Shown: piece by piece, positions 1-10,576 of the stretch | Layout: the number at the start of each line of letters is the position of its first letter | Numbering within the stretch: position 1 is the first letter of the stretch | NCBI GenBank assembly: GCA_029891385.1 | Contig: CM057225.1 | Coordinates: forward strand, 75,417,887-75,481,886 | Length of the DNA: 64,000 bases | Source of the DNA: Erythroxylum novogranatense | Lineage: Eukaryota; Streptophyta; Magnoliopsida; Malpighiales; Erythroxylaceae | Direction: 5' to 3' | The notes under the pieces: generated by a model | What the model saw: the letters and a program-made list of their open reading frames with translations, nothing else | Database searches by the model: none | What the model was told of the DNA's origin: nothing | Position numbers and translations under genes: made by a program

Positions 1-1199
1 TCATTCGGGGATGGATTGGCTTCGCTCATAGGGCTATCATGGACCGCTATACCAAGGAGGTTGTGTTGGAGTCTCTGGTCGACTAGAGCGATGTTCGAGG
101 AGTTAGCCGCAAAGCGCCGGCCGGATGATCTCTTTCCTTAGTGCCACGAGGTTGATCTGCAGGAGGTTGTGAGGCCTATCTGGCTCGTGTGATTGACACG
201 AGTTGAAGCAGAGGCTTGAGGATATTCCGTGGTTAGGAATTTCAGATGTGTTTCTGATGAGTTCTGGGTTTGCCGCGGATCGGAGACGAGTTTACCATTG
301 ACCTCGTTCAGTACCGCTCTATATCTATACCTCCATATAGGATGGCACCGTGGAACCGAGGGAGTTGAAGGTTCGATTCAGGAGTTCTTTGGAGAAGGGT
401 TCATTAGACCTAGTGTTTCACCGTGGGAGCTCGATTTTGTTTGTGAAGAAAAGGATGGGACTTTGAGGCAGCATCGATTATAGGCGGTGAATCGGGTGAC
501 AATGAACAAGTACCCACCGCCTAGGATCGATGACTTATTTGATCGATTCTGAGGAGCTCGGTGTTCACCAAGTTAGATCTGCGATCTGGTTACTATCGAT
601 TGAAGATTGCAGAGGCCGATGTGCCTAAGAGTGCCTTGAGGCGGTATGGGCATTTCGAGTTTCTAGTGATGCCGTTTGGGTTGACAAATGCCCCGCAGCT
701 TTATGGCCTTGATGAATAAGGTATTTCAGCCTACCGGATCGGTTTGTTATTGTTTTCATTGATGACATTTTGGTGTATTCGAGGATGAGCGGGAGCATAG
801 TGAGCATTTGAGAATTGTGTTACGAGACGATGAGGAGAGCGGTTGTTCGCCAAATTCAGCAAATGTGAATTTTGGCTGGATCAGGTGATCTTTCTGGGGC
901 ATATAGTGACTGGTGAGGGTATTCAGGTAGATCCGAGTAAGGTAGAGGCAGTGCTGCAGTGGGAAGCTCCTAGGAATGTGCCGGAGATTCGGAGTTTCCT
1001 CGGATTGGCTGGTTATTACCGGAGGTTTGTCGAGGGGTTTTCATTGATCTCAGCCCCTCTGACAAAACTTCTAAGGAAGAATGTGCCATTCAGATGGACC
1101 GAGGAGTGTCAGAGGAGCTTTGAGGAGCTGAAACATCGGTTGACTACTGCACCGGTGTTGGCTATTCCATCTGGGATGGAGGATTTGAGGTGTCTGTGA
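1..1199 (+). pseudogene. Ty3 Tekay/Del-type pol: protease end and reverse transcriptase, broken
   Basis: This is the 5' part of a plus-strand Ty3 polyprotein that continues off the left edge. After the end of the protease, translation across shifting frames gives the usual RT landmarks: an IPPYRMAP-like entry near 325-345, RPSVSPW near 410-425, [11 protein letters not shown] near 566-598, MPFGLTNAP near 669-696, and the catalytic FIDDIL at about 750-770. The thumb and connection follow in one open frame at 843-1199, including KCEFWL, FLGH and [13 protein letters not shown]. Many single-base and two-base indels and several stops break the frame, so it cannot make a protein. The order protease-RT-RNase H-integrase-chromodomain assigns it to the chromovirus branch. 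The lineage call rests on the chromodomain and LTR ends further on. Confidence 0.9.
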
Positions 1200-1550
1200 T
1201 GCATCACATCGTGGATTGGGATGTGTCTTGATGCGACATGGTAGAGTCATTGCCTATGCCTCGAGACAGTTGAGGATTCATGAGGTAAACTATCCTGTTC
1301 ATGATTTGGAGTTAAACTGCGATCGTATTTGCATTGAAGATTTGGAGGCATTACCTGTATGGTGAGACCTTTCAAATCTTCTACTGACCATAAGAGTTTG
1401 AGATACCTACTGAGCCAGAGAGAGTTGAATTTGAGACAGAGGAGGTGGCTTGAGTTGTTGAAGGATTACGACTGTACTATTGAGTATCACCCTGGAAAAG
1501 CTAATGTGGTGGCAGATGCTCTGAGTAGAAAGTCACATACGAGTACAGCT
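1140..1550 (+). pseudogene. Ty3 RNase H domain of the same element, broken
   Basis: RNase H follows RT directly. The CDASHRGLG segment with the first catalytic Asp is at about 1197-1225 but lies in a different frame from its surroundings. The later landmarks are TDHKSLRYL near 1384-1410, [11 protein letters not shown] near 1441-1475 and [14 protein letters not shown] near 1489-1530; the last is the typical end of plant Ty3 RNase H. A frameshift separates the first Asp from the rest, and another lies near 1310. The domain order and motifs make the identity secure, and the domain is certainly non-functional. Confidence 0.88.
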
Positions 1551-2546
1551 CAGATTCAGGCAATGAGATTGCCTAATTTGATTCAGTTGAGAGCTTTGAA
1601 TGTGCAGATGAATTTGGAGCAGGATGGAGTATTATTGGCTACATTGAGATTGAGACCGATGCTACTGGACAGGATTAGGAGAGTTCAGGATAAGGATCCT
1701 GTTATGGTGAGACTGATTGAGAAAGTGAAAGCTGATTCGAGATCTGAGTTTGATGTGAGAGATGAGACTCTATGGGTAGGGCAGAGACTTTGTGTGCCTG
1801 ATGTAGATGATCTGAGGCGAGAGATACTGGAGGAGGCTCATATGGCCACATATGCTATGCATCCTGGTACTACCAAGATGTATAACACCCTTAAGCAACA
1901 TTTCTGGTGGCCTGGTATGAAGAAGCAGGTAGCTGAGTATGTGTCCAGGTGTTTGACGTGCCAGCAAGTTAAAGCTGAGCACCAAGCTCCAGTAGGGAAG
2001 CTTCATTCGTTGCCTATTCCGGAGTGGAAATGGGAACGGATCACCATGGATTTCATTATGGGGTTGCCTAGGACGCCGAGGCAGCATGATGCTATCTGGG
2101 TCATAGTGGACCGGTTAACTAAATCGGCTCATTTCTTGGCAGTGAGGGAGAATAATACTATGGATCAGTTGGCCCAGAAGTATGTGACGGAGATAGTGAG
2201 ACTGCACGGGGTTCCAGTTGCGATAGTGTCTGACAGGGATCCCAGATTCACCTCGAGGTTACGGCGAGTTTGCGATTTGCTATGGGTACTAGGTTGAACT
2301 TGATCTGCGTTTCATCCTCGAGCATGATGGGCGAGTGAGAGGACGATTAAGACTGTTGAGGATATGCTTCGGGCATGTGTATTGGAGTTCAGAGGAGCAT
2401 GGGATCAGTATTTAGCCCTGATTGAATTTGCATATAACAATCATTACCATAGTAGCATCGGGATGGCTCCATATGAGGCCTTTAGATGGGCGTGTAGATC
2501 GCCTTTGTATTGGGATGAAGAGGGTGTGAGGATGATTGAGGTCTGA
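1551..2546 (+). pseudogene. Ty3 integrase, zinc-binding and catalytic core, broken
   Basis: The integrase zinc finger is visible as HPGTTKMYN with downstream CLTCQQVK (about 1858-1975). The catalytic core shows TMDFIMGLP (first Asp, about 2044-2070), IVSDRDPRF (second Asp, about 2224-2250) and a SERTIKTVED-like segment with the Glu near 2335-2360. The frame stays open from 1359 to 2297 and then breaks just after the second Asp. A second open piece (2364-2546) carries FAYNNHYHSSIGMAPYEA, a standard integrase C-terminal segment. Only a few breaks occur here, so decay is lighter than in the RT. Confidence 0.9.
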
Positions 2547-2559
2547 GTGATTCAGATAC

Positions 2560-3098
2560 GGTTGATAAAGTGCAACCGACTGGAGTCGCATTAAAGCGGC
2601 TCAAGATGAAACAGAAGAGCTATGTTGATCGGATAGGAGGGACATTGAGTATAATGTGGGCGACAGAGTATTCTTACGGTGTCACCGTGGCGTGGTGTCT
2701 TGAGATTTGGGAGAAAGGGTAAGTTAAGCCCTAGGTACATTGGTCCATATGAGATCACTGAGAGGATCGGACCTTTGGCCTACAGGCTAGCTTTACCGAG
2801 TGAGATGTCTCAGTTACATGACGTCTTTCATGTGAGTATGCTCCGCAGATATCGGTCGGATCCGACACATGTGATCTGGCTCGAGAGATTGAGGTCTCCG
2901 ATGTCGAGTTATGTGGAGGAGCCGATTGATTATCGGTCTCGGTGAAACAACCGAGGAATAAGAGTATTCCATCGTGAAGGTTCTCTGGAGGAACCATTCG
3001 ACTGAGGAGGCTACCTGGGAGACCGAGGAGCATATGAGGAGACAGTATCCTCACCTTTTCGATCAATCAGGTAAGAATTTCGAGGACGAAATTTTTGT
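2560..3098 (+). pseudogene. Ty3 integrase tail and chromodomain (Tekay/Del lineage)
   Basis: The open segment at 2679-2945 contains KLSPRYIGPYEI, RIGPLAYRLALP and LHDVFHVSMLRRY, the usual Ty3 integrase tail. A chromodomain follows. It begins at YVEEPIDY and, after frameshifts, continues with a VLWRN-like stretch and an ATWE..EHMRRQYPHLF-like end at 3005-3060. A C-terminal chromodomain defines chromoviruses, in which it is thought to steer integration toward heterochromatin. The domain is followed by the CGAGGACGAAATTTTT sequence common just before the polypurine tract in Tekay/Del elements. Confidence 0.85.
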
Positions 3099-3112
3099 TA
3101 GGAGGGGAGAAT
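3099..3112 (+). other. Polypurine tract of the Ty3 element
   Basis: A run of purines (TAGGAGGGGAGAAT) sits directly before the LTR, where plus-strand DNA synthesis would be primed. It fixes the LTR start at TGTAACATCCC. Confidence 0.85.
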
Positions 3113-6100
3113 TGTAACATCCCCTCTCCTATAGGAAGGGCATTTTGGTAATTAGGATGGGTTCGGGATATTAAATTATATCTCGGCATGCACATACAGC
3201 ATATAGTCTCTATAATTACTGATTGGTTGCACATGCACATAGTATACATGCATTCATGACATTTTCCGGCTTAGGTTTTAAATTGAACTTCTGTGTGAAG
3301 TTAATGGAGTAATTGAGTTTGAAAAATTATTTGGACTGCACCATTAATTGTTTTACATTTTTAGGGATTTTTAGGAATTTTTCTGGATTCTTCCGGAGAC
3401 AATTCCCGGACCGGTAAAATCGCCAATTGGCGAATCGATCGATTCTTGGTAGCAAAGATTGCTACCCAATGGTACAATAATATGGGGTATATTATTTTGG
3501 GACCGAAAGTAAGGTTATTAGAGTTAAATGGAGTAAAATTTTAGATGGATTAATTAACTAATATTTTGACTTTTCTAATAATAAAAAAAAAGAAGAAAAA
3601 GGAGCCAATTACATGTTGCCATCTAAAAGCAACATTTAATGCTTCTTTTCATTGTTCAGAACGTGTAAGTGTTTAAAGGAAGGATAAATGGTTAGACATT
3701 TTGGTTATCTCATCCGAAACTCTTACAACTTAAACTCTTCATAAAACCATCGACTTTGTTTGCTCTTTACTCATCTTTCTTCATATCTTTAAGCTATCAT
3801 CTTTGATTCCATCAAAGCTAGATGATGATGAGTATGGTACATGCTTGGGAAGGAAAGGTAGTTGAGACCTTGGTGTAGGATTTAGAAGTTGGTTCTTGTA
3901 GGTTTGAAGGAGATTTGGTGTTAGGTAAGTTTTCATTTAAGGGTTGAGTTTTTAAATGAGGTTTGCATATGGAATTTAATGCTGCCAATTTTTCAGTGTT
4001 AGCCCTAGTGTATGTATGACTGTAGTGATATTTAATTTGAATTTATTTTGATGTCTAATGAGGTGAAAAAGGTATTGAAAGTGATTGAACTAAGGTTAGC
4101 CTTGAGTCTGGAAAATTGGAATTTGAATTGATGTTACTGTTTTATTCATAACTTATAGTATAGAAATGCAAATGAGGTAAAGTTAGTGGCTACTGAAACT
4201 TTGGGATGTTGGCTTCAATTTAGTGTGAAATAGGTGTTGTTGAATTTCAATGATAGAAGGGTGAATTTTTGCATGGAAAGTTGCTGTTCCATTGACCTAT
4301 GAACAGTAACCGCAACATAATATCTGAGTTTTGTTGATTTTTATGAATTAATTGAGATGGAATTAGGGAGAATGATCTTCATGGAAGTTGTAGAATATAT
4401 GATTATCTTTCCATTGCCTCTGATCTTGCTATTTTCGAGTTGTATGTTAGGAGATATGACCTGATTACTGATGACTGTTTTCATGCATTGGCTGAAACCT
4501 AGCTGGATTGGCACATTTAGTGCATTTTCGGGTTTGGAGGAATTTTAGGAATTTTGTGACTTGATTTGGGGTTTGCATTGTACTGAAGAGTTTTAGATAT
4601 CAGATTGATCTTGAAAATGGTATATGGCTTATAAGTTTTGGAGGTCAGATGTGGAAATATGGAATTTCAAAATCTGGACCTACATTGTGATATTAAGTGT
4701 TGTTTAGGTCAGAAACTTGCATGACAGATTTGAAAATGTTAGAGGCTGAATTGGAGTTTGGTTATTTCAGGAAGAATTGAAGTTTGGGATTCTATCTTTC
4801 AGGGTATAAAGCTCTGATTTTAATGACTTGTCTACAGGGAGTTATGTTGGTTATAAATTTACTGCTCAAATTGCATGGTTTCAGGGACAGTAACATTGAG
4901 TGAATTAATTGACTTGGTTTGCAATAGAATTTGAATTTGGGTTGTTCATGAAAGTTGTAGAGGACATTGTGAACTTATTGACCATATTTTTGTGGTAATT
5001 TATTACTGAAGAATATGTGAGTTGTGAAATTGTTAATGTACTGCCCTGTGTTAGTTGAGAATTGAGTAGGCAGAAGGTTTGATGGGATTTTTGACATTCT
5101 TAGGGTTGGAATTGATTTTTATGGTCTTCTTGAGAGTTGTAGAGCTTTTCATAAGCTTTCCAATGAGGTATAGTGGGTATTTTCTGAGTTGTGTGCTTAA
5201 AGTTAGAAGTTGGAAGTTAAGTTTGTAATCTGGAAAGAAGGAAAGCAAGAAGGGGGTCACCTCATGAGGGCGACAAGTCGCCTCGCGGAGGCGAGACGGG
5301 CTCGCCATCTCGCGAGGGCGAGATTGCGCCTCGCGAGGGCGAGCATTAGGGGGTCGGGTCGCGAGGCGACGCCTCGCGATCATGACTGAGAGGCGATTTC
5401 GCCTCGCGTCCGTATATATATATATATATATTTTTATTTTATTTTGATTATTATTTGATATTAATTGGTAAAATTGTTCTTTTGTCAATTACTTTCCCGT
5501 CCGACGTCCGATTGACCTAATTCCAGAGGCATCGGATTGGTTGAATATTTAATTTCATTTTCTCGAGAAAACGGAAATTTTAGGCGGAATTGGACGTAGC
5601 CCTATCGATTTAAACTTGTAAACACTGCTTTATTTAATTGGGGACCTATAGAGGTCCGAATTGCGCACCGTCGGCGCCTATGGATTTCTAATTTTCATCG
5701 AATTTTATTATGAGGAAATATTGGATTAGGTAGGATTTGCCATGAACATGCATTATACATATTTTACCGATTTCATGTGCATTGTTTAATCATTTACACA
5801 AATGGTAATGAGTATTCATTTAATTTGCTATAGAGACTCCAATGGACCATCGTTCCACGATTTGGCGAGACTTCCGGCGTTAGCGTGGAAGTTATTAGGT
5901 GAGTAACCTAGTTGGTTATTCCAATCTATGTGTTAATCGTGAATTGATTGCCTACGGGAATACATGAATTATTGTTGTGACTGGCGCCTACTACGGGATT
6001 ACATGAATTATAAGCGTGATTGATTGCCCTACGGAATTATGTGGTATTATCGACTATGATTTACATAAGGTATCTGCTTAATTGACTGTCTACTGAATCG

Positions 6101-6918
6101 TAATACCATGTATCTTGTTATGGGACATGTGCATTCATGCACAAATACATCACATCGTTAAAGGAAAATTGTGAACCGAGGCGCCATCAGATTGAACCGA
6201 GCCTAGAGCTCGATATCTTGAACCGAGCCTCGAGCTCGACGGAGATACTTCTCCCAGACGCGTCTATCGATCAACATTATCGCTTTCGGTCACAATCTCG
6301 AAATGAGCTGGAAAAAGAGTCACATGTGCATTGCATCTGGATTCTATATCGACAATATTTTTACACGGGTGTATATTTACTTTGTCTTGTGGATGTAATT
6401 ATTCGTGTTCGTATTCATGTTGTGTTTTGTATAATTATGCGTGTATCTTGTTTCATGCTTATATGATGCATGAATTGGGAGAACCATCGATGATGGTTTC
6501 TCATTGAGTTCGCAAACTCACCCAAAATTGCAACTTATTTTTCAGGCCTAGCATAGACAGATAGCTCCTCGGACCGTAGAAGCAGTATCTGATGGATTGG
6601 CGAGAAAACAATGGCTCAAAGGTCGGTCACCGGGCTTTCTTTTGGAGACCGATAGTTAGATCTGGTTATTGTATAAGACAAGATGTGAAACATGTGTAAC
6701 TTAAAAAGTCTTGATGATTGTGAATTATTAAGTTTTGAATGAATGAAATGGAATCTAGTTTGGTTTTAAAAAGTAGCCAGTTTCTTATTACTGTCTTATG
6801 ATTGTGATGCCATGAGGAGTGTAGTAGTTGTTGTCGGTAGTGGTCTCTTGTCGTAGGATATGTATCGGAATGACCTACGGGCGTTCTGGTGGATACCCTA
6901 TGGTAAGGGGGCGCTACA
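3113..6918 (+). mobile_element. 3' LTR of the Tekay/Del-type Ty3 element (3.8 kb)
   Basis: The LTR starts TGTA and ends TACA (GGGGGCGCTACA at 6907-6918), a perfect terminal inverted repeat. It starts next to the polypurine tract, so it is the 3' LTR of the element at 1-3112. Its length of 3806 bp is large but usual for this lineage. The interior has repeated segments around GGAAGTTGTAGA, GAAAGTTGTAGA and GAGAGTTGTAGA (about 4384, 4950, 5130), a CG-rich palindromic array at 5250-5412, and a CCGTCCGACGTCCGATTGACC block at 5496-5517. The next five bases, ATAAA (6919-6923), should be the target duplication; its partner lies beyond the left edge. The element is inserted in LTR-A. Confidence 0.85.
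5250..5412 (+). repeat. CG-rich palindromic motif array, TCGCGA type, in the Ty3 LTR
   Basis: About eight imperfect copies of CTCGCGAGGGCGA lie in 160 bp. They include the perfect 10-bp palindrome CCTCGCGAGG near 5328-5338 and variants such as CTCATGAGGGCGA and CTCGCGGAGGCGA. The block is GC-rich inside an AT-rich LTR and has no coding frame of note. A TA-dinucleotide run follows at 5412-5431. Confidence 0.85.
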
Positions 6919-7283
6919 ATAAAGCTCGTGGGTAACATATTTATAATACAGAAACAAGCAAAACTATTTTCAAAAGATAACTCATTGCCGTGGTACACTT
7001 TCGAAACCATAGTAATTTCGCATGTAAATAGTAGATATCATTATCTCAAAATTCTTGACTTTCAAACAATTCATGAGCAATTAAAAATCATGTATGCATC
7101 AAACGTGTTAACAAATCGTAAGCTTATAAGTACATCAAAATGGTTTGGGTAAGTCCAGGTTCATGACGCACTACATATTACCATATAATGGTCCTGTGTA
7201 GCTGTAAATTCTTGAGGGAGTCCTTGAGGGAGCTCCATGTCACTAGCGGGCAGGCGGGAGAAGCCTATACATGGGTCAATGTG

Positions 7284-7289
7284 CACGTG
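7284..7289 (-). promoter_or_regulatory. G-box core CACGTG in LTR-A, conserved in sister LTRs
   Basis: CACGTG lies in a block (TCACGTGCAC followed by TTGACC in LTR-1 and LTR-2) that is also present at 11475, 30799 and 13171. CACGTG is the core bound by plant bZIP and bHLH factors. Binding here is inferred only from conservation among copies. Confidence 0.45.
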
Positions 7290-7984
7290 ACGGTTCTTGA
7301 GGGACTACCACAAACCCACATAATACACATAGTTCAAAATCTTGTAAACTTGTTGCCAAAATGGCACTTTCTTGTAAACTTGCTTTTCATAAACTTGATA
7401 TCCTTGTAAAAATCATTTCCGCAAACATAATTTCATGAACATGTACTCTTTTAAAGAGAAACCCTTTTCAAAGTCTTTTCATCAATCATCAATACAAATC
7501 ATGTAGCAAACATATGACAATTTCACAATTCACTCAAAAAGCAAATAAGGCAACATTGATGATGCAATTTAAATCATTAAATCTTTCTTGCTTTGAACAA
7601 AACAATGAGTGGCTTATTTACGCTATTATAAACGTGTACCCACCTTGAGTTCCTTGCTTATAAACTTGCTTAGGAATGTCTTTCCTCTTGTTCCTCTTGC
7701 TTCTCTTGCCTCACTTGATTTCCTTAACCAATAACCAAAATTCCAATCAATTTGTTGTAGAAATCGGAAACTCATACTTTAATAATTCGAACTATAACTA
7801 AAGCTGAAACAAAAATTCTATGCTTAACTTCCATCCAAACTTTTATATCTTTAGAGACTTATTCAAAACTTCATTTCTTCACAAAACTTGTAGCCCTATG
7901 TCTCTAGTTTACAACGAATTAAAAATCACCTCATTTAGACATCTACAGTAAAAGTTATGCCCAACATACCAAGACATGTCTGTG

Positions 7985-8095
7985 CTGGAAGCTTGAGCTC
8001 GCCGCGGTGAAACCCAGAAGTTCGCCGCAACAAGGGCACTTGCTTGTGCTCGCCCCGCGATGTGCACATGAGCACGTCGCAACGTGCGAGCCTAA
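7985..8095 (-). repeat. CG-rich motif array, CCGCGG type, in LTR-A
   Basis: Variants of TCGCCGCGGTGAA, TTCGCCGCAACA and CTCGCCCCGCGATG are spaced at roughly 25-30 bp. On the minus strand the array ends just before CATAACTTTTACTG. LTR-2 has the same motif type in the same place. Confidence 0.8.
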
Positions 8096-9724
8096 AAACC
8101 TCTCCCGAAACTTGATTTTTTGACATTCTTCGTCTACAATCTTCCCATATGTCAAAAATAACTCATCTTAACCCTAAATCATCATTCCTACTTCATTTCT
8201 AAACTCATTCCAACCCAAAATCATTCACAAACACAACATGATCATCAACCCTAAAAGATTAAACCATTTTTCATATACCACTCAACAACCATTTCCTACA
8301 CATACTAAGCTATAATGGGGTTTCATCTAACCAAAATAAGAAGGAATAAACTCATACTTACTTGTTGATGCTTCAATTGTTGGACCCCGATCTTTTAGTG
8401 GAAATTGGAAATATGAAAATAAAAATTTGATAAGAATTTTTTGTATATGAATGGAGTTATAGATATTTTTGCCTTAAGAAAATTGATGAGAAAAGATTTG
8501 TTTGATTTGATAACTTTGGGTTTCAAATAGATTTGTATAGGTTATGAAAGTTCAAGTGGATGAGTGGATTGAAATGGAAGTTGAAATCAAGAAATAGAAA
8601 GTGAAAGTGTAAAATTTTGAAGAAATTAGAAAGTAAAGACAATTTGGTTGGTTATGCATGTGGTGTTTTAAGTTAGATTATTGAAAGAATAAGATCTCAG
8701 TCATATGTGGAGAATGATGGAGTTTTGTATCTTTTGTACTTGGACTTGAATACTGATGTTGTAATATGGCTTGGAATGTCATTTCATTTTATAAACATTT
8801 ATCTTATGATGTTAATGAGATCTGGATTTATATATGGATATGAAAGATCAATTATGTATGAATATCAATTGTGTATAGATTTGTGTGTATTGTGTTTGAG
8901 AGGAATTAGTTGAAGAGTTTGTGGTGATGTGTTGATATGTGAAGTTGATGTGTTGGAATGGTGTTAGAAACTTCAATGGCAAATCTGTACTGATCTAGAT
9001 ATATTTGGCCAAAGTGGTCTTAATAAAAGTTGTAGTTCATGTTTCCAGCTTTCTAACGCCATAAAGTATGCAATTTTTCGATATCAGGGTAAGAAGTTAT
9101 GATAAATTGAAGTTTGGATATTGCTTAGGTGATTGCTAAACGGGCAGAAACTTTGATTGAAAAATTCACTTATCTAGAGGGTGAAGTTACTTTGGAGTTT
9201 TTTATAAACATTGTAGAGGTTGTGTTATCTTTCCATTGATATAAAGCATGAAAATATTGGACAAGAGAGTAGAAAGAGTGATCTTGGTATGAGTTGTGAT
9301 AAGGAAAGACTTGGAGACAAGATTGGTAGTGATCTGAAAAATGTTCACTGAATATGTTTCAGTATTTTAGCCATAACGTTTTCTCTAGTAATCCAAATGA
9401 GATGATTCTTAATTTGGATTAAACTAGAGATATATGGATACATTTTGTAAGAAGAAATCGAATTTCAATTATGTGGCTAAGAGTCTCAAATAGTGTCATG
9501 AAGTTAAGAATTGGGTGCAGTGTTGGTGCAGGAATGAAAGTCTTATCTTCTTACTTTAGGGGCAATTTTGGGATTGATAAAGATAGATTTTGGCAAAATT
9601 TCTTTCTGGAAAGTTGTAGATTTTTCTCTTAGCTTTCCAACGAATCAAACCGTGTCTAATTTGGAGTTCTGAGTAGAAAGTTATGATCTTTCTAAGTAGG
9701 GATGTTCTGGAGAAAGGGGTCAGA

Positions 9725-9915
9725 CAAAGTTAGTCTTCATTCTTCGTCTGTGATAACGTCATCTTCGTCTGTGATGACGTCATCACAGACGAATTTTTAC
9801 GTCTGTGCTGACGTCACCACAGACGAATTTTGCGTCTGTGCTGACGTCACCACAGACGAATTTTATGTCTGTCTTGGCGTCGCCACCACGCAATTTTTGC
9901 GTCTGTCTTGGCATC
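9725..9915 (+). repeat. Palindromic motif array, TGACGTCA / CGTCTG type, in LTR-1
   Basis: Five or six units of TCGTCTGTG..TGACGTCA..CACAGACGA lie in about 190 bp. One unit (9764-9793) is a perfect 30-bp palindrome centred on GACGTC; others have one mismatched pair. The array ends shortly before CCATAACTTTTTGTGTAGACCTCCG (9959-9983), the same conserved block that follows the arrays of sister LTRs. Confidence 0.9.
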
Positions 9916-10569
9916 ATCATCTCTCTTTTGTGTTTTTAACCCCTCTTCCTTCTTTTGGCCATAACTTTTTGTGTAGACCTCCGATTGAGTCGATTTTTGA
10001 AGCGTTGGATTCCTAAGACATTTTTCTATCTTTCCATACTATATAGATCAGTTTTGGAATTAAATGGAGAAAGATAACTTGGATTTTCGTGAACTGATCG
10101 GTTATAAAAGTTTGGACAGTGTTCAGTATTTTAGAGATATCTCGATCGGTAGAACTCCGATCGATTTGATTCTTTTTGAAAATGAAAATAGAGACATGGG
10201 GCTAAAAATGTTATGAAGGAGCCGATCGACAATGTAGCCTCTAAAACTTCCAAATTCGGGTCGGAAGTTAGGTGTAGTGTTCAGCCTCGGGTCTGAAGAA
10301 CAGACTTCAGTATTTTGGAGATATCTTGAGCTATAGAGCTCGGATCGATCCGATTCTTGAAGCATTGGATTCTTAAGACATAGAGGAACATTTCTCTAGA
10401 AGAAAGTTTTGTCAAATGGCTTCATTTACCTGATCGAAATAATCAGACAAGATGTCAGTTTTAAAGATCAATGGAGGGGCAATTTTGGAAGTTTACTTAA
10501 AGGGTTAAGTTTATAGGCTTAAATGGAGGGGCTTATGGGTCATTCTTTATTCATTAATTGACCTGGCAC

Positions 10570-10576
10570 TATAAAA
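10570..10576 (+). promoter_or_regulatory. Candidate TATA box of LTR-1
   Basis: TATAAAA lies in CACTATAAAAGCAAGGGGG, downstream of a block (GGGGCAATTTTGGAAG, GGGGCTTATGGGTCATT) that recurs near the start of LTR-A, LTR-B and LTR-3. This fits a pol II promoter at the U3/R border. No transcript evidence is available. Confidence 0.5.

Larger units (their letters stand above)
6919..8377 (-). mobile_element. LTR-A, inner part (minus-strand long LTR, interrupted)
   Basis: Read on the minus strand, this matches the plus-strand LTR-2 in order: TAAGTATGAGTTTATT.. (8340-8365), a CG-rich array (7985-8095), CATAACTTTTACTGTAG (7945-7963), the GAGGAACAAGAGGAAAG block (about 7685-7705), a G-box block GTCACGTGCAC (7282-7292) and GTTACCCACGAGCT (6924-6937). 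It stops at 6919 because the Ty3 element is inserted there, so its 3' end is off the left edge. At 8377 it is interrupted by solo LTR-1 and resumes at 12765. No internal retroelement domain is attached. Confidence 0.82.

Noticed and set aside
8707..8913. Short open frames in LTR-1 (also 11821-12063 and 12616-12897)
   Set aside because: AT-rich LTR sequence without stops by chance. The matching regions of sister LTRs do not keep the frame.
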